In this document: piece after piece, positions 48,250 through 59,178 of the stretch | Layout: each line of letters opens with the position of its first letter | How positions within the stretch are numbered: the first letter of the stretch is position 1 | Source of the DNA: Galeruca laticollis | Lineage: Eukaryota > Arthropoda > Insecta > Coleoptera > Chrysomelidae | NCBI GenBank assembly: GCA_963921935.1 | Contig: OY998176.1 | Location: 137,838,299-137,902,298 of the forward strand | Length of the DNA: 64,000 bases | Reading direction: 5' to 3' | The notes under the pieces: model-generated | What the model saw: only the letters and a program-made list of their open reading frames with translations | Told to the model about the DNA's origin: nothing | The model's database searches: none | Made by a program: the position numbers and the translations under genes

Positions 48250-49358
48250 AATATAAATCGGATTCTCCTCTATTACACCATGTGGTAATTCATTTATGAA
48301 TTTTTTTATTTTAAATCAATATTCACATCTTCAAATGCAGATTTTGGATTCTTATTTATGATTATTCTATTAATATTTCATAAAATATACTTAATTTGTC
48401 TCATTGTCAATTCAAATATTCATAACATTCCTACTTTTAATTCTCCCTACTACTCATATCCATACTAATACTTGCTTATATATCATATTCATATTTCAAC
48501 ATTTTCATTATACTTTATTTTATATATACTCATCATTTCATATTTCATTTTACATATTCATTTTTCATTATAATTAAACATTTATTAAATTCATATTTAT
48601 ATATCTCAGTATTAATTTCCTTATTCTTCCATATACCTCCAAATATTCTATAAATATCAATTGACATCAAAACATCATCTCATATATTCTAATCTATATA
48701 ATTCATCTAACTATCTCCTTTCTTCTCGTTTGTTTAATTGTTGTGTCTTATTCCATTTATTTTCTAAATATGTGAAATTCTATTTAATATTTTTAGTTGT
48801 ACATGATTTCATCCCCTCTATCTTATATCTTCCTGTTTTATTTCTATATAAAGCCAGTACTTCAACTAATTTATTTATCATTACTTATTTGTTTGCCCTG
48901 TTTGAATTTCCCTCTGTATACTCTAAGCTATTTATTCCATTCCTAAGTTTCACCTAATAAGTTTCGATTTATATTATATGATATGTATTATATATATTTT
49001 TTTCTTTTTTCTAGATTCTTAATAAAGAAGTGTGAAGAATCGTTTGGAATATCATCTGCTTAATCAACAAAGAACACAATCTATCCTATAATATTATCTA
49101 GCATGATATACTTAATTAATATTGAATTTTTTTTTTAATCTATACTTATGTCTATTATTTTATTTACAGCTGACCTAACCTATCTCTATCTTTGTACATT
49201 GTTTATAATAAAAATTTTATCTTAACTTTATTTTTGTTTTTTATAATTGTTATGTGATATTAATAAATTTATCTTCCAGTTTATTTTATTATCCTTTTCC
49301 TGTCCATTCCATAGCTTTTTCGTTTCCAAGCTTCCTTCCAATCATCATGTTATACTAT
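48250..49358 (-). other. internal region of the Osvaldo-like element, unresolved
   Basis: AT-rich, stop-rich on the minus strand. Expected position of pol, but no protease or RT motif could be read. Either an internal deletion with decay or a foreign insertion. Confidence 0.5.
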
Positions 49359-50687
49359 TTAATTTACTATTCTTTTCCTAACTTTTTTCTGATGTTCTTC
49401 TCTTGTTGTTTGTTTCTCATTACACTTCTGAATCTTCTTTCCGTTCTCTATCATATGCTTCTTAATTTTGCAGTCCCATATCTCATTAATTCCTTCCAAT
49501 AAATCCAATAAAATCTGTGTCTCAAATTCTTCCACCTTATTCATTTCATTTATTATTATTTTGATGAAAGCATTTGTGCATATTATCATTTTATCATCAC
49601 ATTTTATTCTTGGTACATTATAATTGTAAAATTCTCCTAGGCATCCTATATCTCTTACATTTCCTCTCATATTTGCTCCTATATCTTCTACTGTGTCTTT
49701 CAATCTTCTGTTCATCTCAAGTACTTCCTTGTGATATTGACTATCCATCGTTTTAATATCGAATTTAACACCTACATCCATATTTCCATTGTATATGATT
49801 CCTCCTCCATTTCTTCTCACAGTATCCTCCATTTCTTCTACCGTTTCTTGTAGTTTCCTATTCATCTCTTCTAATTCCCTATGAAATGATCTACCCATGA
49901 CTTCCGACCTTTTTTCATATGTTCCTGTTTGTTCTTCCAGTCTCACATTTAAATCTTGAAATTTTTTATCCACCTTCTGTATTACTTCTTCATTAGTTTG
50001 TCCTTGTACTTTTATATGTTCCACTTCTCTAATTATATTTTCATTTTGTTTGTTGATTTCCATTACAATAGTTCCTGTTAGATTTTCTTCTAAACATCTA
50101 CCCCATTCTTGAATTTCTTGATCAACATGTTTTTCTATCTCTTCCCGGATTTTGATTCCATTATCTTGAATCTCTGTTCTTAAATTTTTATTTTGCTCCT
50201 CAATATTTTGTTGCATCTTATCCATTCTTCTTTGAAATACTTCGTTTTCTTCCCTGATTTTCTGGATTTCTTTAATACTTTCAGATTTCACATCATCAAT
50301 TTTCTTTTCCAATTTGTCTATGTTCCCACTCATCTGGTCCATTTTTCCATTTATCCTGTTGATATCTCCTCTCATTGTATCTATGTTTCCATTTATTCTC
50401 TCCTCCATTCTGATAAATAATTGTTGCATCCTGTCCATCATCTGATCATCTCTATTTGTACTTGTTCTTCCTTGTTTTTCCCTGCTCTCTTGTATCCTCT
50501 CTTCTTGTTCTTGTGCTTCCTCATCTCCTGTTGAGTCTTCCTCTGGTACATTTTCTCCAGATTGTCCCTGTTCTAAGTAATGTACTTGGAAATCCCCTCT
50601 ACCATGTCTTCTTTCCTCTCGTTCCTCTTCCGATCCACTATCCGTACCTACCTGTTTTCCGTCTCTTAACATCATTTTCTTTTCCAT
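49359..50687 (-). CDS. intact coiled-coil Gag, 442 codons
   Basis: Uninterrupted ORF starting MEKKMMLRDGKQVGTDSGSE, an acidic low-complexity region (residues 15-85), then a long heptad-type coiled coil (about 85-330) rich in Glu, Lys, Arg, Met and Asn. A repeated unit occurs at about residues 270-295 (RELEEMNRKLQETVEEMEDT) and 315-340 (KEVLEMNRRLKDTVEDIGAN). The C-terminal part is globular (CDDKMIICTNAFIKIIINEM) then basic. The LRDGK/LRSGK-like start after a short leader, and the position behind a primer site, identify it as Gag of an Osvaldo-like Gypsy. No zinc knuckle is visible. It is the longest intact frame in the window although the rest of the element is ruined. Confidence 0.75.
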   Translation of the reverse strand: MEKKMMLRDGKQVGTDSGSEEEREERRHGRGDFQVHYLEQGQSGENVPEEDSTGDEEAQEQEERIQESREKQGRTSTNRDDQMMDRMQQLFIRMEERINGNIDTMRGDINRINGKMDQMSGNIDKLEKKIDDVKSESIKEIQKIREENEVFQRRMDKMQQNIEEQNKNLRTEIQDNGIKIREEIEKHVDQEIQEWGRCLEENLTGTIVMEINKQNENIIREVEHIKVQGQTNEEVIQKVDKKFQDLNVRLEEQTGTYEKRSEVMGRSFHRELEEMNRKLQETVEEMEDTVRRNGGGIIYNGNMDVGVKFDIKTMDSQYHKEVLEMNRRLKDTVEDIGANMRGNVRDIGCLGEFYNYNVPRIKCDDKMIICTNAFIKIIINEMNKVEEFETQILLDLLEGINEIWDCKIKKHMIENGKKIQKCNEKQTTREEHQKKVRKRIVN

Positions 50688-50785
50688 CTTATATTTATAA
50701 TATAGTCAATAAAATTTCTAATATTTGTATACTTTTAATTATTCCCTTAACAAAAAAAAAACAACCTACCAAATATTTTAAAATC

Positions 50786-50884
50786 GCCCCACGTTCTTGG
50801 GTGCCATTTATTATTTATATTTATGATGTTTTTAAAACCTTCTTATCATGAAAAAATCTTAATTTGCCCCACGTTGGGCGCCAT
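50786..50884 (-). promoter_or_regulatory. primer binding site and a decayed second copy
   Basis: Minus strand TGGCGCCCAACGTGGGGC at 50884-50867 is the tRNA-Lys-type site. A second version, TGGCACCCAAGAACGTGGGGC, at 50806-50786 is about 78 bp further in, each preceded by AATAAA. It suggests a small tandem duplication of the LTR-leader junction. Confidence 0.8.
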
Positions 50885-52889
50885 TTATTATATGAAATTT
50901 ATGTATTTATCAGTTTATAAATAAATATATTTAAACAATATTTATTTTTGAATTTTGTCTATTGCATTATTTTTAATTACTTTATGTTTTTTATTTTTGT
51001 CGATGGATTTATATAGTAAATTGGCTAGCTCAGGATATTTTGATTATATTGTTTTACTTTATTGTTATTGGGAAGCATGAGAACTCTTAACTCCCTTTAG
51101 ATTCTGGCAGATATTATAATATGCGAAATTTGTATTTACTAAATATTATATTATTTTAACTCCTTTGAAAACGCTTTGAATATCTATGCGGAACATACCT
51201 ATTCGAACCTCTATGATGATTTTCTGGAACTATTTATGTCAATTGTTAAAATAAAAAACAAACATATGAAATGAAATTTAGTTTATATATATACGAACTA
51301 TCATTGAATTGAAAAACACTATCGGTATGAAGAAAAATCAGTTAAAACAAATTATAACTATAAACTAATATACATGAAATGGTTAGAATTTTTAATACAT
51401 ATAAAACAACGAATAGTGAACTTTTGGCCAATTAATAATGTTTGTGAAATTTTTAATGGTATACCATATAAATTGTTTATACACTGACCTGTTTCTATCA
51501 CTTTAAAGTTTCTGTTGTGCACTCTGCTTCGGATTCATCTCTCTGGAATGAAGCTGTATTCTTGTTGAATATCGTAGGAAAACAAACTTGATAGTTTGTT
51601 GTAGGTAAGTTGAGATTTTGGTTTAATTGTTCAGTAAATACAACTTATAATGTTTATTATCTTACTAAATGTCTTTGAAACTAATAATCAATATTCCATT
51701 GTGGACTTTTGATAAAATTCAGACATAGCATCCCTTCTCAAAATATGGATTAGCTGCATTTTCCACAAATAATGAATGTTTACAAATATTTTCTTCTAGA
51801 AATGTCTCTATTATTATTATTTATCATTTAAATTCAATTTTGCTTTTGATTTCTAAAGATTTCCGCAGAATTTAATAAATTATTAGAAAAATTTTCTTAC
51901 ATGTCCATCTGCTTTTGAACCACCACACCTAATTCATTGTTCCCCAAATCAACAAAACTGTCGTTGCTAGCCTTGTTATTTCCAACAAAAAACTAACAAG
52001 TAACTAGATATCATGGTTTAATTTATTTACTGTCTAACATTAATTATAATTATTTTCCTCGTATTTTTATTGTTATTAATTATTTGTGAAAAATTTTAAA
52101 ATAATTCATTGTATCTATTAACATACAATATCATTCCAAAATATGCCTTATTTTTATATCAATAATAATTTTTATCCCACTTTAAATTACAATATCTATG
52201 AATTTATAATCATAATCTTCTTAAAATCTTTTATAATGTCTCTCAATTACTCTTTTATATGTAATTCAACAATTATTTTATATAAACTTTGGCTTAACCT
52301 TTATTATTGTTATCAATCTTTAAACACTCCTGCTGTTTTGAAAATAATCAATACTTCGAACATAACATATCTCTATGGTTGAAAATATTTCTGCTCTGTT
52401 AATTCTGTGTTACATGACATGAAGTTTTTACTGACACTTCTACATAAGAATCAACAAATGATATAACATGTATTCATATTAGTATCAGTTATATATATTG
52501 TTTATCATCGTTTAAATAATAATTTTATGTTCTTTTTCAGATTCTTTTGTTATTCTAGATAGAATATACAATTCATTGTCTATGTTGCTGATAACAATTT
52601 GGATTTATAATTTACTAAGAAAATGGGTTAAGGTTTTGTGATTCATAACTATTTACAATCTGAAAATAAAGGTAACAAATTTTAATCTTGCTAATATATT
52701 TCTATATTATAAAGGATAATTAATCTCATAGATGTTCGATTTGATATGATACATATTGTTTAATTATAATTGTCAATATAAATAGTAATTTTATCTGTCT
52801 GAAGAAAGTGATTTCTATTTGTTATTCAACAAAGTTACAAATTTCTCATATTTGTGTATCATTCTCTTGAATATTCATTATGATAAGTT

Positions 52890-52891
<2 letters not shown>
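50885..52891 (-). repeat. 5' LTR, about 2.0 kb
   Basis: Runs from TGAACTTATC (52891 on the minus strand) to the primer site. Only the first 454 bp have a partner in the window. No ORF of interest inside. The outer end abuts a (TA)n tract directly, so no target duplication can be read. Confidence 0.72.
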
Positions 52892-52929
<38 letters not shown>

Positions 52930-52981
52930 CAAAAACAGAATCAGCGGGCATATCACGCAAAAGAGGTTACAGAGAATGAAT

Positions 52982-53042
52982 GGTAACCGTAGACATGCAT
53001 GTTTCTGGCGCTCATTAGCCTTCATCGGTACGGCATAACCAA
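52982..53042 (-). ncRNA. hammerhead-like motif, left arm (core U4 changed to C)
   Basis: Minus strand: helix I CCGTA/TACGG (5 bp) plus GGT/ACC beyond a loop. Core CCGATGA at 53028-53022 (consensus CTGANGA; position 4 is C). Stem II GGC/GCC, then a one-base bulge, GAAA at 53005-53002, 10-nt palindromic helix III ACATGCATGT, H17 = C at 52992. Secondary structure is complete; the core substitution predicts weak or no cleavage. Confidence 0.6.
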
Positions 53043-53138
53043 GAAAAGGTGTACAACTTGGGAGCAAGGATGTTAATTGAAACATGAGAAAACACAAACA
53101 ACGGATTTCAACAAGATAACCAAACGCACATTTGCGCC

Positions 53139-53207
<69 letters not shown>

Positions 53208-54020
53208 GAAAAAATAATGCTACACACTGTACATATATCTAGCACGAGTTAATTACAATTTGAAATATTAACGAGTATAAAATTATTGAAGGAAAAACTA
53301 TTCGAGAGTCACATTTAAACTAAATTAAACTAATGAAATTTCTTTAAACTTTATAATGTACCTTGTATACACATACATGACACAAACATGATAGGATTCA
53401 AACTATTTAAGAGAAAAATTTTAAAAAAAAACATCACCTGTTATGAAATGAATGAGAACACTCTTCAATTGAAATCGTTAAATGTTTATGCATTATCTTA
53501 AATTCCCATTAGATACCATTAAACTATTTAGAAGCCCTAGAAATGTTTCTTGTATTATATCCAAAGGTGAAATTCCAAATAAAAACATAAGGGTCATAAA
53601 ATCTTTGACATATGTTTGAAGTATGTGTCAGCTGGGTAGAGAAAAGTCGATAACAGCTGAAAAATTTTAAGAATTTTTAAAATGCAAAAGATATATATAT
53701 AGGTATTGTTTGTTTAGAATTGTCAAAAAGTATGTTTTATAATTAAAAAGTTACTATCTTGAATAATAAAATGAAATCTTTTATATGAACTACTATGAGT
53801 TATTTTGATTGGTTGCAAACATTTATGTGATTTCAATAAACAGAGGGCTGATATAGGAATGAGATTTTTTGTTTTGGAAAGAAGAAAGTTGTTAATTTTG
53901 AAAAAAGAAAGTAGTAGAGCGTTGGTGCTAAGAAAAGCTAAAAGAAACACATTATTTTTCTTTCATAATAATTATAAGACTTGTAAAATTTATAGCCAAT
54001 ATTAAAAAGTGAATAGTGAT

Positions 54021-54324
54021 ACTAACCTTCTAAAACGATTCCTGAACTAAATATTTGATATATACAGTGTAGATGTCCTTTACATAATCCCAGAAGAAAA
54101 TACTGGAAGACTTTTCAGTAATGAAGTGATACAAATGAACTGTGAATCCAGCTTCCCAAAAAGACTAGCGAAACTAACCTTATAAAACGATTCCTGAATT
54201 AAATATTCCATGTATACAGTGTAAATATCCTTTACACAATCCCAGAAGAAAATACTGAAAGGCTTTTCAGTAACGAGTTGATTCAAATGAACTGTAAATC
54301 CAGCTTCCCAAGAAATTTTCCAGA
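54021..54324. repeat. 152-bp tandem duplication within left arm
   Basis: ACTAACCT starts at 54021 and 54173 begin two similar units that share GATTCCTGAA, ACAGTGTA, ATCCCAGAAGAAAATACT and AATCCAGCTTCCCAA. Divergence between units is greater than between arms, so this duplication predates the inverted repeat. Mirrored at about 55818-56120. Confidence 0.85.
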
Positions 54325-54995
54325 ACATCCCTAAAAGGCAAGCAAAATGAATATTCTTCTATAGAACAATGGTGGAGAACATAAGGTATTTCATAAATTT
54401 TTTTTAAATGAAAACTTACTTGTATATATAAAGGAACATAAGGTATTGAATTATATCCGATAATCTTATGTACTTATCACAATCGTCCATTTTTTTTTGT
54501 TGAAATGTTGAATACAATTACCAACAAAACTTAAACGGACAATAAGTTGCATACGTACACGTATAATTTCATTGGTATGAATTTTGTGTGAAAGACCATC
54601 ATAGATAAGTTTTATTTTTCTTTATATATCGTATGCAAGGAAAAATAATGTATTTTTTTGATTTTTTACGAGATAAAAATTCTTTTCTCTTAAATAAACA
54701 GAATCATATATCTGTGAATCTTGATTCAGTGTTTTCTTTTGTAAGTTGGCAATACTGTTTAGACAGCATTCACCACTGAAGGTTTCCTTGAGATAAAGTA
54801 TACAGGACCGCACTACAGATATTTATAAAAAAAATTTAATTTAACAGAATTTTTTTAATATCAAATATTTGGCGCATATAAAATAATAATAACAAGATTT
54901 ATTATATATAATTAGCCCATGAACCCAGATCCTGAGAAGCTGAGTTCTCATATAAAAATTTATAATAAGAAGAGATAAAGGTAAGTGCACTGTGT

Positions 54996-55058
<63 letters not shown>

Positions 55059-56932
55059 GGTTTACTATTTGTGTTTCAAAATCAATAAAATTTCAATTCA
55101 ATTCGCCCGGTATATTTAAGAAATTATTTTGTTCAATAATGCCACACAGTGCACTTACCTTTATCTCTTCTTATTATAAATTTTTATATGAGAACTCAGC
55201 TTCTCAGGATCTGGGTTCATGGGCTTATTATATATAATAAATCTTGTTATTATTATTTTATATGCGCCAAATATTTGATATTAAAAAAATTCTGTTAAAT
55301 TAAATTTTTTTTATAAATCTCTGTAGTGCGGTCCTGTATACTTTATCTCAAGGAAACCTTCAGTGGTGAATGCTGTCTAAACAGTTTTGCCAACTTACAA
55401 AAGAAAACACTGAATCAAGATTCACAGATATATGATTCTGTTTATTTAAGAGAAAAGAATTTTTATCTCGTAAAAAATCAAAAAAATACATTATTTTTCC
55501 TTGCATAAGATATATAAAGAAAAATAAAACTTATCTATGATGGTCTTGCACACAAAATTCATACCAATGAAATTATACGTGTACGTATGCAACTTATTGT
55601 CCGTTTAAGTTTTGTTGGTAATTGTATTCAACATTTCAACAAAAAAAAACATGGACGATTGTGATAAGTACGTGAGATTATCGGATATAATTCAATACCT
55701 TATGTTCCTTTATATATACAAGTAAGTTTTCATTTTAAAAAAATTTATGAAATACCTTATGTTCTCCACTATTGTTCTATAGAAGAATATTCATTTTGCT
55801 TGCCTTTTAGGGATGTTCTGGAAAATTTCTTGGGAAGCTGGATTTACAGTTCATTTGAATCAACTCGTTACTGAAAAGCCTTTCAGTATTTTCTTCTGGG
55901 ATTGTGTAAAGGATATTTACACTGTATACATGGAATATTTAATTCAGGAATCGTTTTATAAGGTTAGTTTCACTAGTCTTTTTGGGAAGCTGGATTCACA
56001 GTTCATTTGTATCACTTCATTACTGAAAAGTCTTCCAGTATTTTCTTCTGGGATTATGTGAAGGATATCTACACTGTATATATCAAATATTTAGTTCAGG
56101 AATCGTTATAGAAGGTTAGTATCACTATTCACTTTTTAATATTGGCTATAAATTTTACAAGTCTTATAATTATTATGAAAGAAAAATAATGTGTTTCTTT
56201 TAGCTTTTCTTAGCACCAACGCTCTACTACTTTCTTTTTTCAAAATTAACAATTTTCTTTTTTCCAAAACAAAAAATCTCATTCCTATATCAGCCCTCTG
56301 TTTATTGAAATCACATAAATGTTTGCAACCAATCAAAATAACTCATAGTAGTTCATATAAAAGATTTCATTTTATTATTCAAGATAGTAACTTTTTAATT
56401 ATAAAACATACTTTTTGACAATTCTAAACAAACAATACCTATATATATCTTTTGCATTTTATTAATTCTTAAAAATTTTCAGCTGTTATCGACTTTTCTC
56501 TACCCAGCTGACACATACTTCAAACATATGTCAAAGATTTTATGACCCTTATGTTTTTATTTGGAATTTCACCTTTGGATATAATACAAGAAACATTTCT
56601 CGGGCTTCTAAATAGTTTAATGGTATCTAATGGGAATTTAAGATAATGCATAAACATTCAACGATTTCAATTGAAGAGTGTTCTCATTCATTTCATAACA
56701 GGTGATGTTTTTTTTTTTAAATTTTTCTCTTAAATAGTTTGAATCCTATTATATTTGTGTCATGTATGTGTATACAATGTACATTATAAAGTTTAAAGAA
56801 ATTTCATTAGTTTAATTTAGTTTAAATTTGACTCTCGAATAGTTTTTCCTTCAATAATTTTATACTCGTCAATATTTCAAATTGTAATTAACTCGTGCTA
56901 GATATATGTACAGTGTGTAGCATTATTTTTTC

Positions 56933-56981
<49 letters not shown>

Positions 56982-57077
56982 GGCGCAAATGTGCGTTTGG
57001 TTATCTTGTTGAAATCCGTTGTTTGTGTTTTCTCATGTTTCAAATAACATCCTTGCTCCCAAGTTGTACACCTTTTC

Positions 57078-57136
57078 TTGGTTATGCCGTACCGATGAAG
57101 GCTAATGAGCCAGAAACATGCATGTCTACGGTTACC
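57078..57136 (+). ncRNA. hammerhead-like motif, right arm (core U4 changed to C)
   Basis: Helix I CCGTA (57087-57091)/TACGG (57127-57131). Core CCGATGA at 57092-57098. Stem II GGCT/AGCC (57100-57111), GAAA 57113-57116, helix III palindrome ACATGCATGT 57116-57125, H17 = C57126, predicted cut 57126/57127. Same structure as the left arm, with a 2-nt shorter stem II region. Confidence 0.6.
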
Positions 57137-57189
57137 ACTCATTCTCTGTAACCTCTTTTGCGTGATATGCCCGCTAATTCTGTTTTTGT

Positions 57190-57266
<77 letters not shown>

Positions 57267-57269
<3 letters not shown>

Positions 57270-57597
57270 AAGATGTAGGGGATATCAGGTATGTCAAAGT
57301 TATAGTGACTAGTACTACGCGATCATTTTATTCATAATTAACGTTCTCGGCTACTGTGGCCACTTGTACAGGTACGAAAAACCTGCAGCACCGACCAGGA
57401 GGGGGGGTGGTTGGGGCGCTCTCGGATTTGAGTGGAAGTACTTTCACTCCTGATGGGAGTGAAAGCGAAGTGAGCACGTAATTCAACTGCACAAGAGGTT
57501 ATCACCAACGGAATTCGCTTTCTTCTCTCTATGTATAAGCTCCTAAAAAAACTACGTGCGTGCTTAGATAAGTTTCGATACGCACGTATCGTTAACA
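57267..57597. other. GC-richer non-coding block with two strong hairpins
   Basis: A perfect 10-bp stem CTTTCACTCC/GGAGTGAAAG with 5-nt loop (57441-57465) and a 7-bp stem CGATACG/CGTATCG with 2-nt loop (57576-57591). No ORF recognised. Could be an LTR or 5' leader of an element. Confidence 0.5.
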
Positions 57598-58033
57598 ATA
57601 CTCGGATTAAAACACAATTGCAATTAGCTTTTCTTCCTCCAACCTCAGGGGCTGCTCATCAACATCTTTTTCCCGTATATTACCAACTTTAAGTTGGTTA
57701 TCAGCTTGACCCAAAAGACTGGGGTTGGAAGTAGACAATGCATTAGAACCAGTCCAGACTTTACTTCTACTTGCGCAGGAAAAACGGCTAAGCACATTTT
57801 TTTGCAACTGTAAAAAGAGATATAGTGCTAAATATGGATGCAAAAAAGTTGGACTGTTTTGTTCCCTAGTATGTAAAAATTTTCAAGGCCGATCGTTATC
57901 CAATGAGGATTCGTTTCATACCAACGAGGATACATGCAATGTGTCACTATTGAGGAAATTTACTTCAACCCATTATGAAGAACAATCACAAGAAGAACAA
58001 GGAGAAGAGGAAGCAAAAGTAAAAGAGAAATGA
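57598..58033 (+). pseudogene. WGW/cysteine-rich (CXC-like) protein C-terminus, broken
   Basis: With two frame changes the plus strand reads FLPPTSGAAHQHLF (about 57630-57670), DPKDWGWK (about 57708-57730), then in the 57725-58033 frame FFCNCKKRYSAKYGCKKVGL, FCSLVCKNFQG and RSLSNEDSF. The order LPPT-A-H, WGW, C-x-C-K, C-x-C(R/K)K-GL-CS-C-G-CSN matches the C-terminus of a widespread, poorly characterised metazoan family with a TSO1/CXC-like Cys array, likely element-derived. Several cysteines are replaced (Arg, Tyr, Phe, Leu), so the metal site is lost. It ends in an acidic tail. Confidence 0.6.
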
Positions 58034-58657
58034 TTCAGACGAATACATTCCCCTATTTTTTCAATTTACAGCGCTTTTATGATTTTCAACCCTTACAAAT
58101 ATCTTTTATCATTCAATAGTTTCAAATCAAAAAGAATCACAACAGATCCGTGGAATTGGACTACCGGGGAAACAAAGTTAAAATACGCGCTAGGTACACC
58201 ACCTCAAAAGTGGCGTGTGCATTTTATGACGATAACAACTCTTCCACCTTTTTGAATCGTTATATCTCAGAAGTATGGCTCTGAGGAAAAATGTATTTTT
58301 CAAAGACAATTTATCTGATCTACAATGTTTGTCTTTATTAATTTTATGATAAATCTAACCGTTTTGCTGAATATCGCGAAAACCCCGTGTGACATTTGAC
58401 ACCGAGTAAATTTTTTCCATGTATCGCATCCTGAGTTCTTTCTAGATTCCATTTATGATGGTGTTTTGAACAATCCTACCAACTTCGAGCTGGGTGCGAA
58501 TTTGTTGTACCTAATGCATCTTCTTGTTAATATAACTAAATAAATGATCATACTTTATCTTTATATGTATTTTAATTTCAATTTCTACAGTGCACTTGTC
58601 AAATACTTCCAAGGCAAGTGATTGCGAGATATTTTATTTTTGACAGTCACTCATATT
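58034..58657. other. non-coding, nothing recognised
   Basis: No ORF or repeat matched; may be the trailer of the preceding gene remnant. Confidence 0.4.
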
Positions 58658-59005
58658 TTTCTTTTGTAAGTTGGCAATACTGTTTAGACAGCATTCACCT
58701 CTGAAGGTTTCCTTGAGATGAAGTATACAGAACCGCACTACAGAGATTTATAAAAAAAAATTAATCTAACAGAATTTTTTTAATATCAAATATTTGGCGC
58801 ATATAAAATAATAATAACAAGATTTATTATATATAATAAGCCCATGAACCCAGATCCTGAGAAGCTGAGTTCTCATATAAAAATTCATAATAAGAAGAGA
58901 TAAATGTAAGTGCACTGTGTGGCATTATTGAACAAAATAATTCCTTAAATATACCGGGCGAATTGAATTGAAATTTTATTGATTTTGAAACACAAATAGT
59001 AAACC

Positions 59006-59010
<5 letters not shown>
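58658..59010 (+). repeat. third copy of the inverted-repeat inner end
   Basis: Matches 54733-54995 of the left arm, then continues through GTGTGGCATTATTGAACAAA into sequence that is the reverse complement of the loop and right-arm start (55141-55053). It ends at a (TA)n tract. So it is the uninterrupted version of what is split by the centre of the big inverted repeat, useful for seeing which part of the loop belongs to the family. Confidence 0.88.

Positions 59011-59056
<46 letters not shown>
59011..59056. repeat. (TA)n tract left of the Penelope element
   Basis: Long alternating TA run forming the left border of the Penelope-like element. Confidence 0.9.
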
Positions 59057-59063
<7 letters not shown>

Positions 59064-59113
59064 CAAATTGAAAAATATCTTCTTGGGGATTGCAGCAAAA
59101 GAAGAAAAATACA

Positions 59114-59178
59114 CTCTATTCAATTCTCCAAGCTTTCGTAAATCTTTATTTACATTATCAGGGAACTACAATAAGGAA
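59114..59178 (-). ncRNA. hammerhead motif of inverted copy, G8 mutated
   Basis: Same helices and GAAA as the right-hand copy but the core reads CTGATAA (59161-59155), so the catalytic G8 is A (plus-strand T at 59156). G8 is essential for catalysis, so this copy should be inactive. Confidence 0.75.

Larger units (their letters stand above)
47204..52891 (-). mobile_element. Osvaldo/Ulysses-like Gypsy retrotransposon, pol largely missing, 3' LTR truncated
   Basis: Minus-strand element. 454 bp at 47204-47657 are repeated almost exactly at 52438-52891. The left copy is preceded (minus strand) by a polypurine tract, so it is the start of the 3' LTR. The right copy is the start of the 5' LTR, which runs on to a TGGCGCCC primer site at 50884, making it about 2.0 kb. 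The long LTR and tRNA-Lys-type primer site match the Osvaldo/Ulysses/Woot group. The 3' LTR breaks off at 47204. An intact gag and the integrase C-terminus lie between, but only 1.1 kb separates them, so protease, RT and most of integrase are gone. Confidence 0.82.
52892..57266. repeat. large inverted repeat, arms about 2.05 kb, with (TA)n at ends and centre
   Basis: The left arm (about 52929-54995) and right arm (about 55141-57189) are near-identical reverse complements. The loop (54996-55140) holds a (TA)n tract and TTATTGTGGTTTACTATTTG on. (TA)n tracts lie at 52892-52928, 53142-53201, 54998-55052, 56939-56978 and 57190-57266. The short ORFs in the arms (for example 54328-54080 and 55813-56061) are mirror copies and are not evidence of coding. 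Each arm ends in a hammerhead-like motif beside the outer (TA)n. Possibly Penelope-derived terminal repeats in head-to-head arrangement. Confidence 0.9.

Noticed and set aside
48661..50851. Plus-strand ORFs rich in Leu/Phe/Ser opposite the gag
   Set aside because: Antisense shadows of the coiled-coil gag and AT-rich leader.
53723..54328. Mirror ORFs in the inverted-repeat arms (66, 75 and 82 codons)
   Set aside because: Conservation between arms only reflects recent duplication; no domain, and tandem-duplicated units are in different frames.
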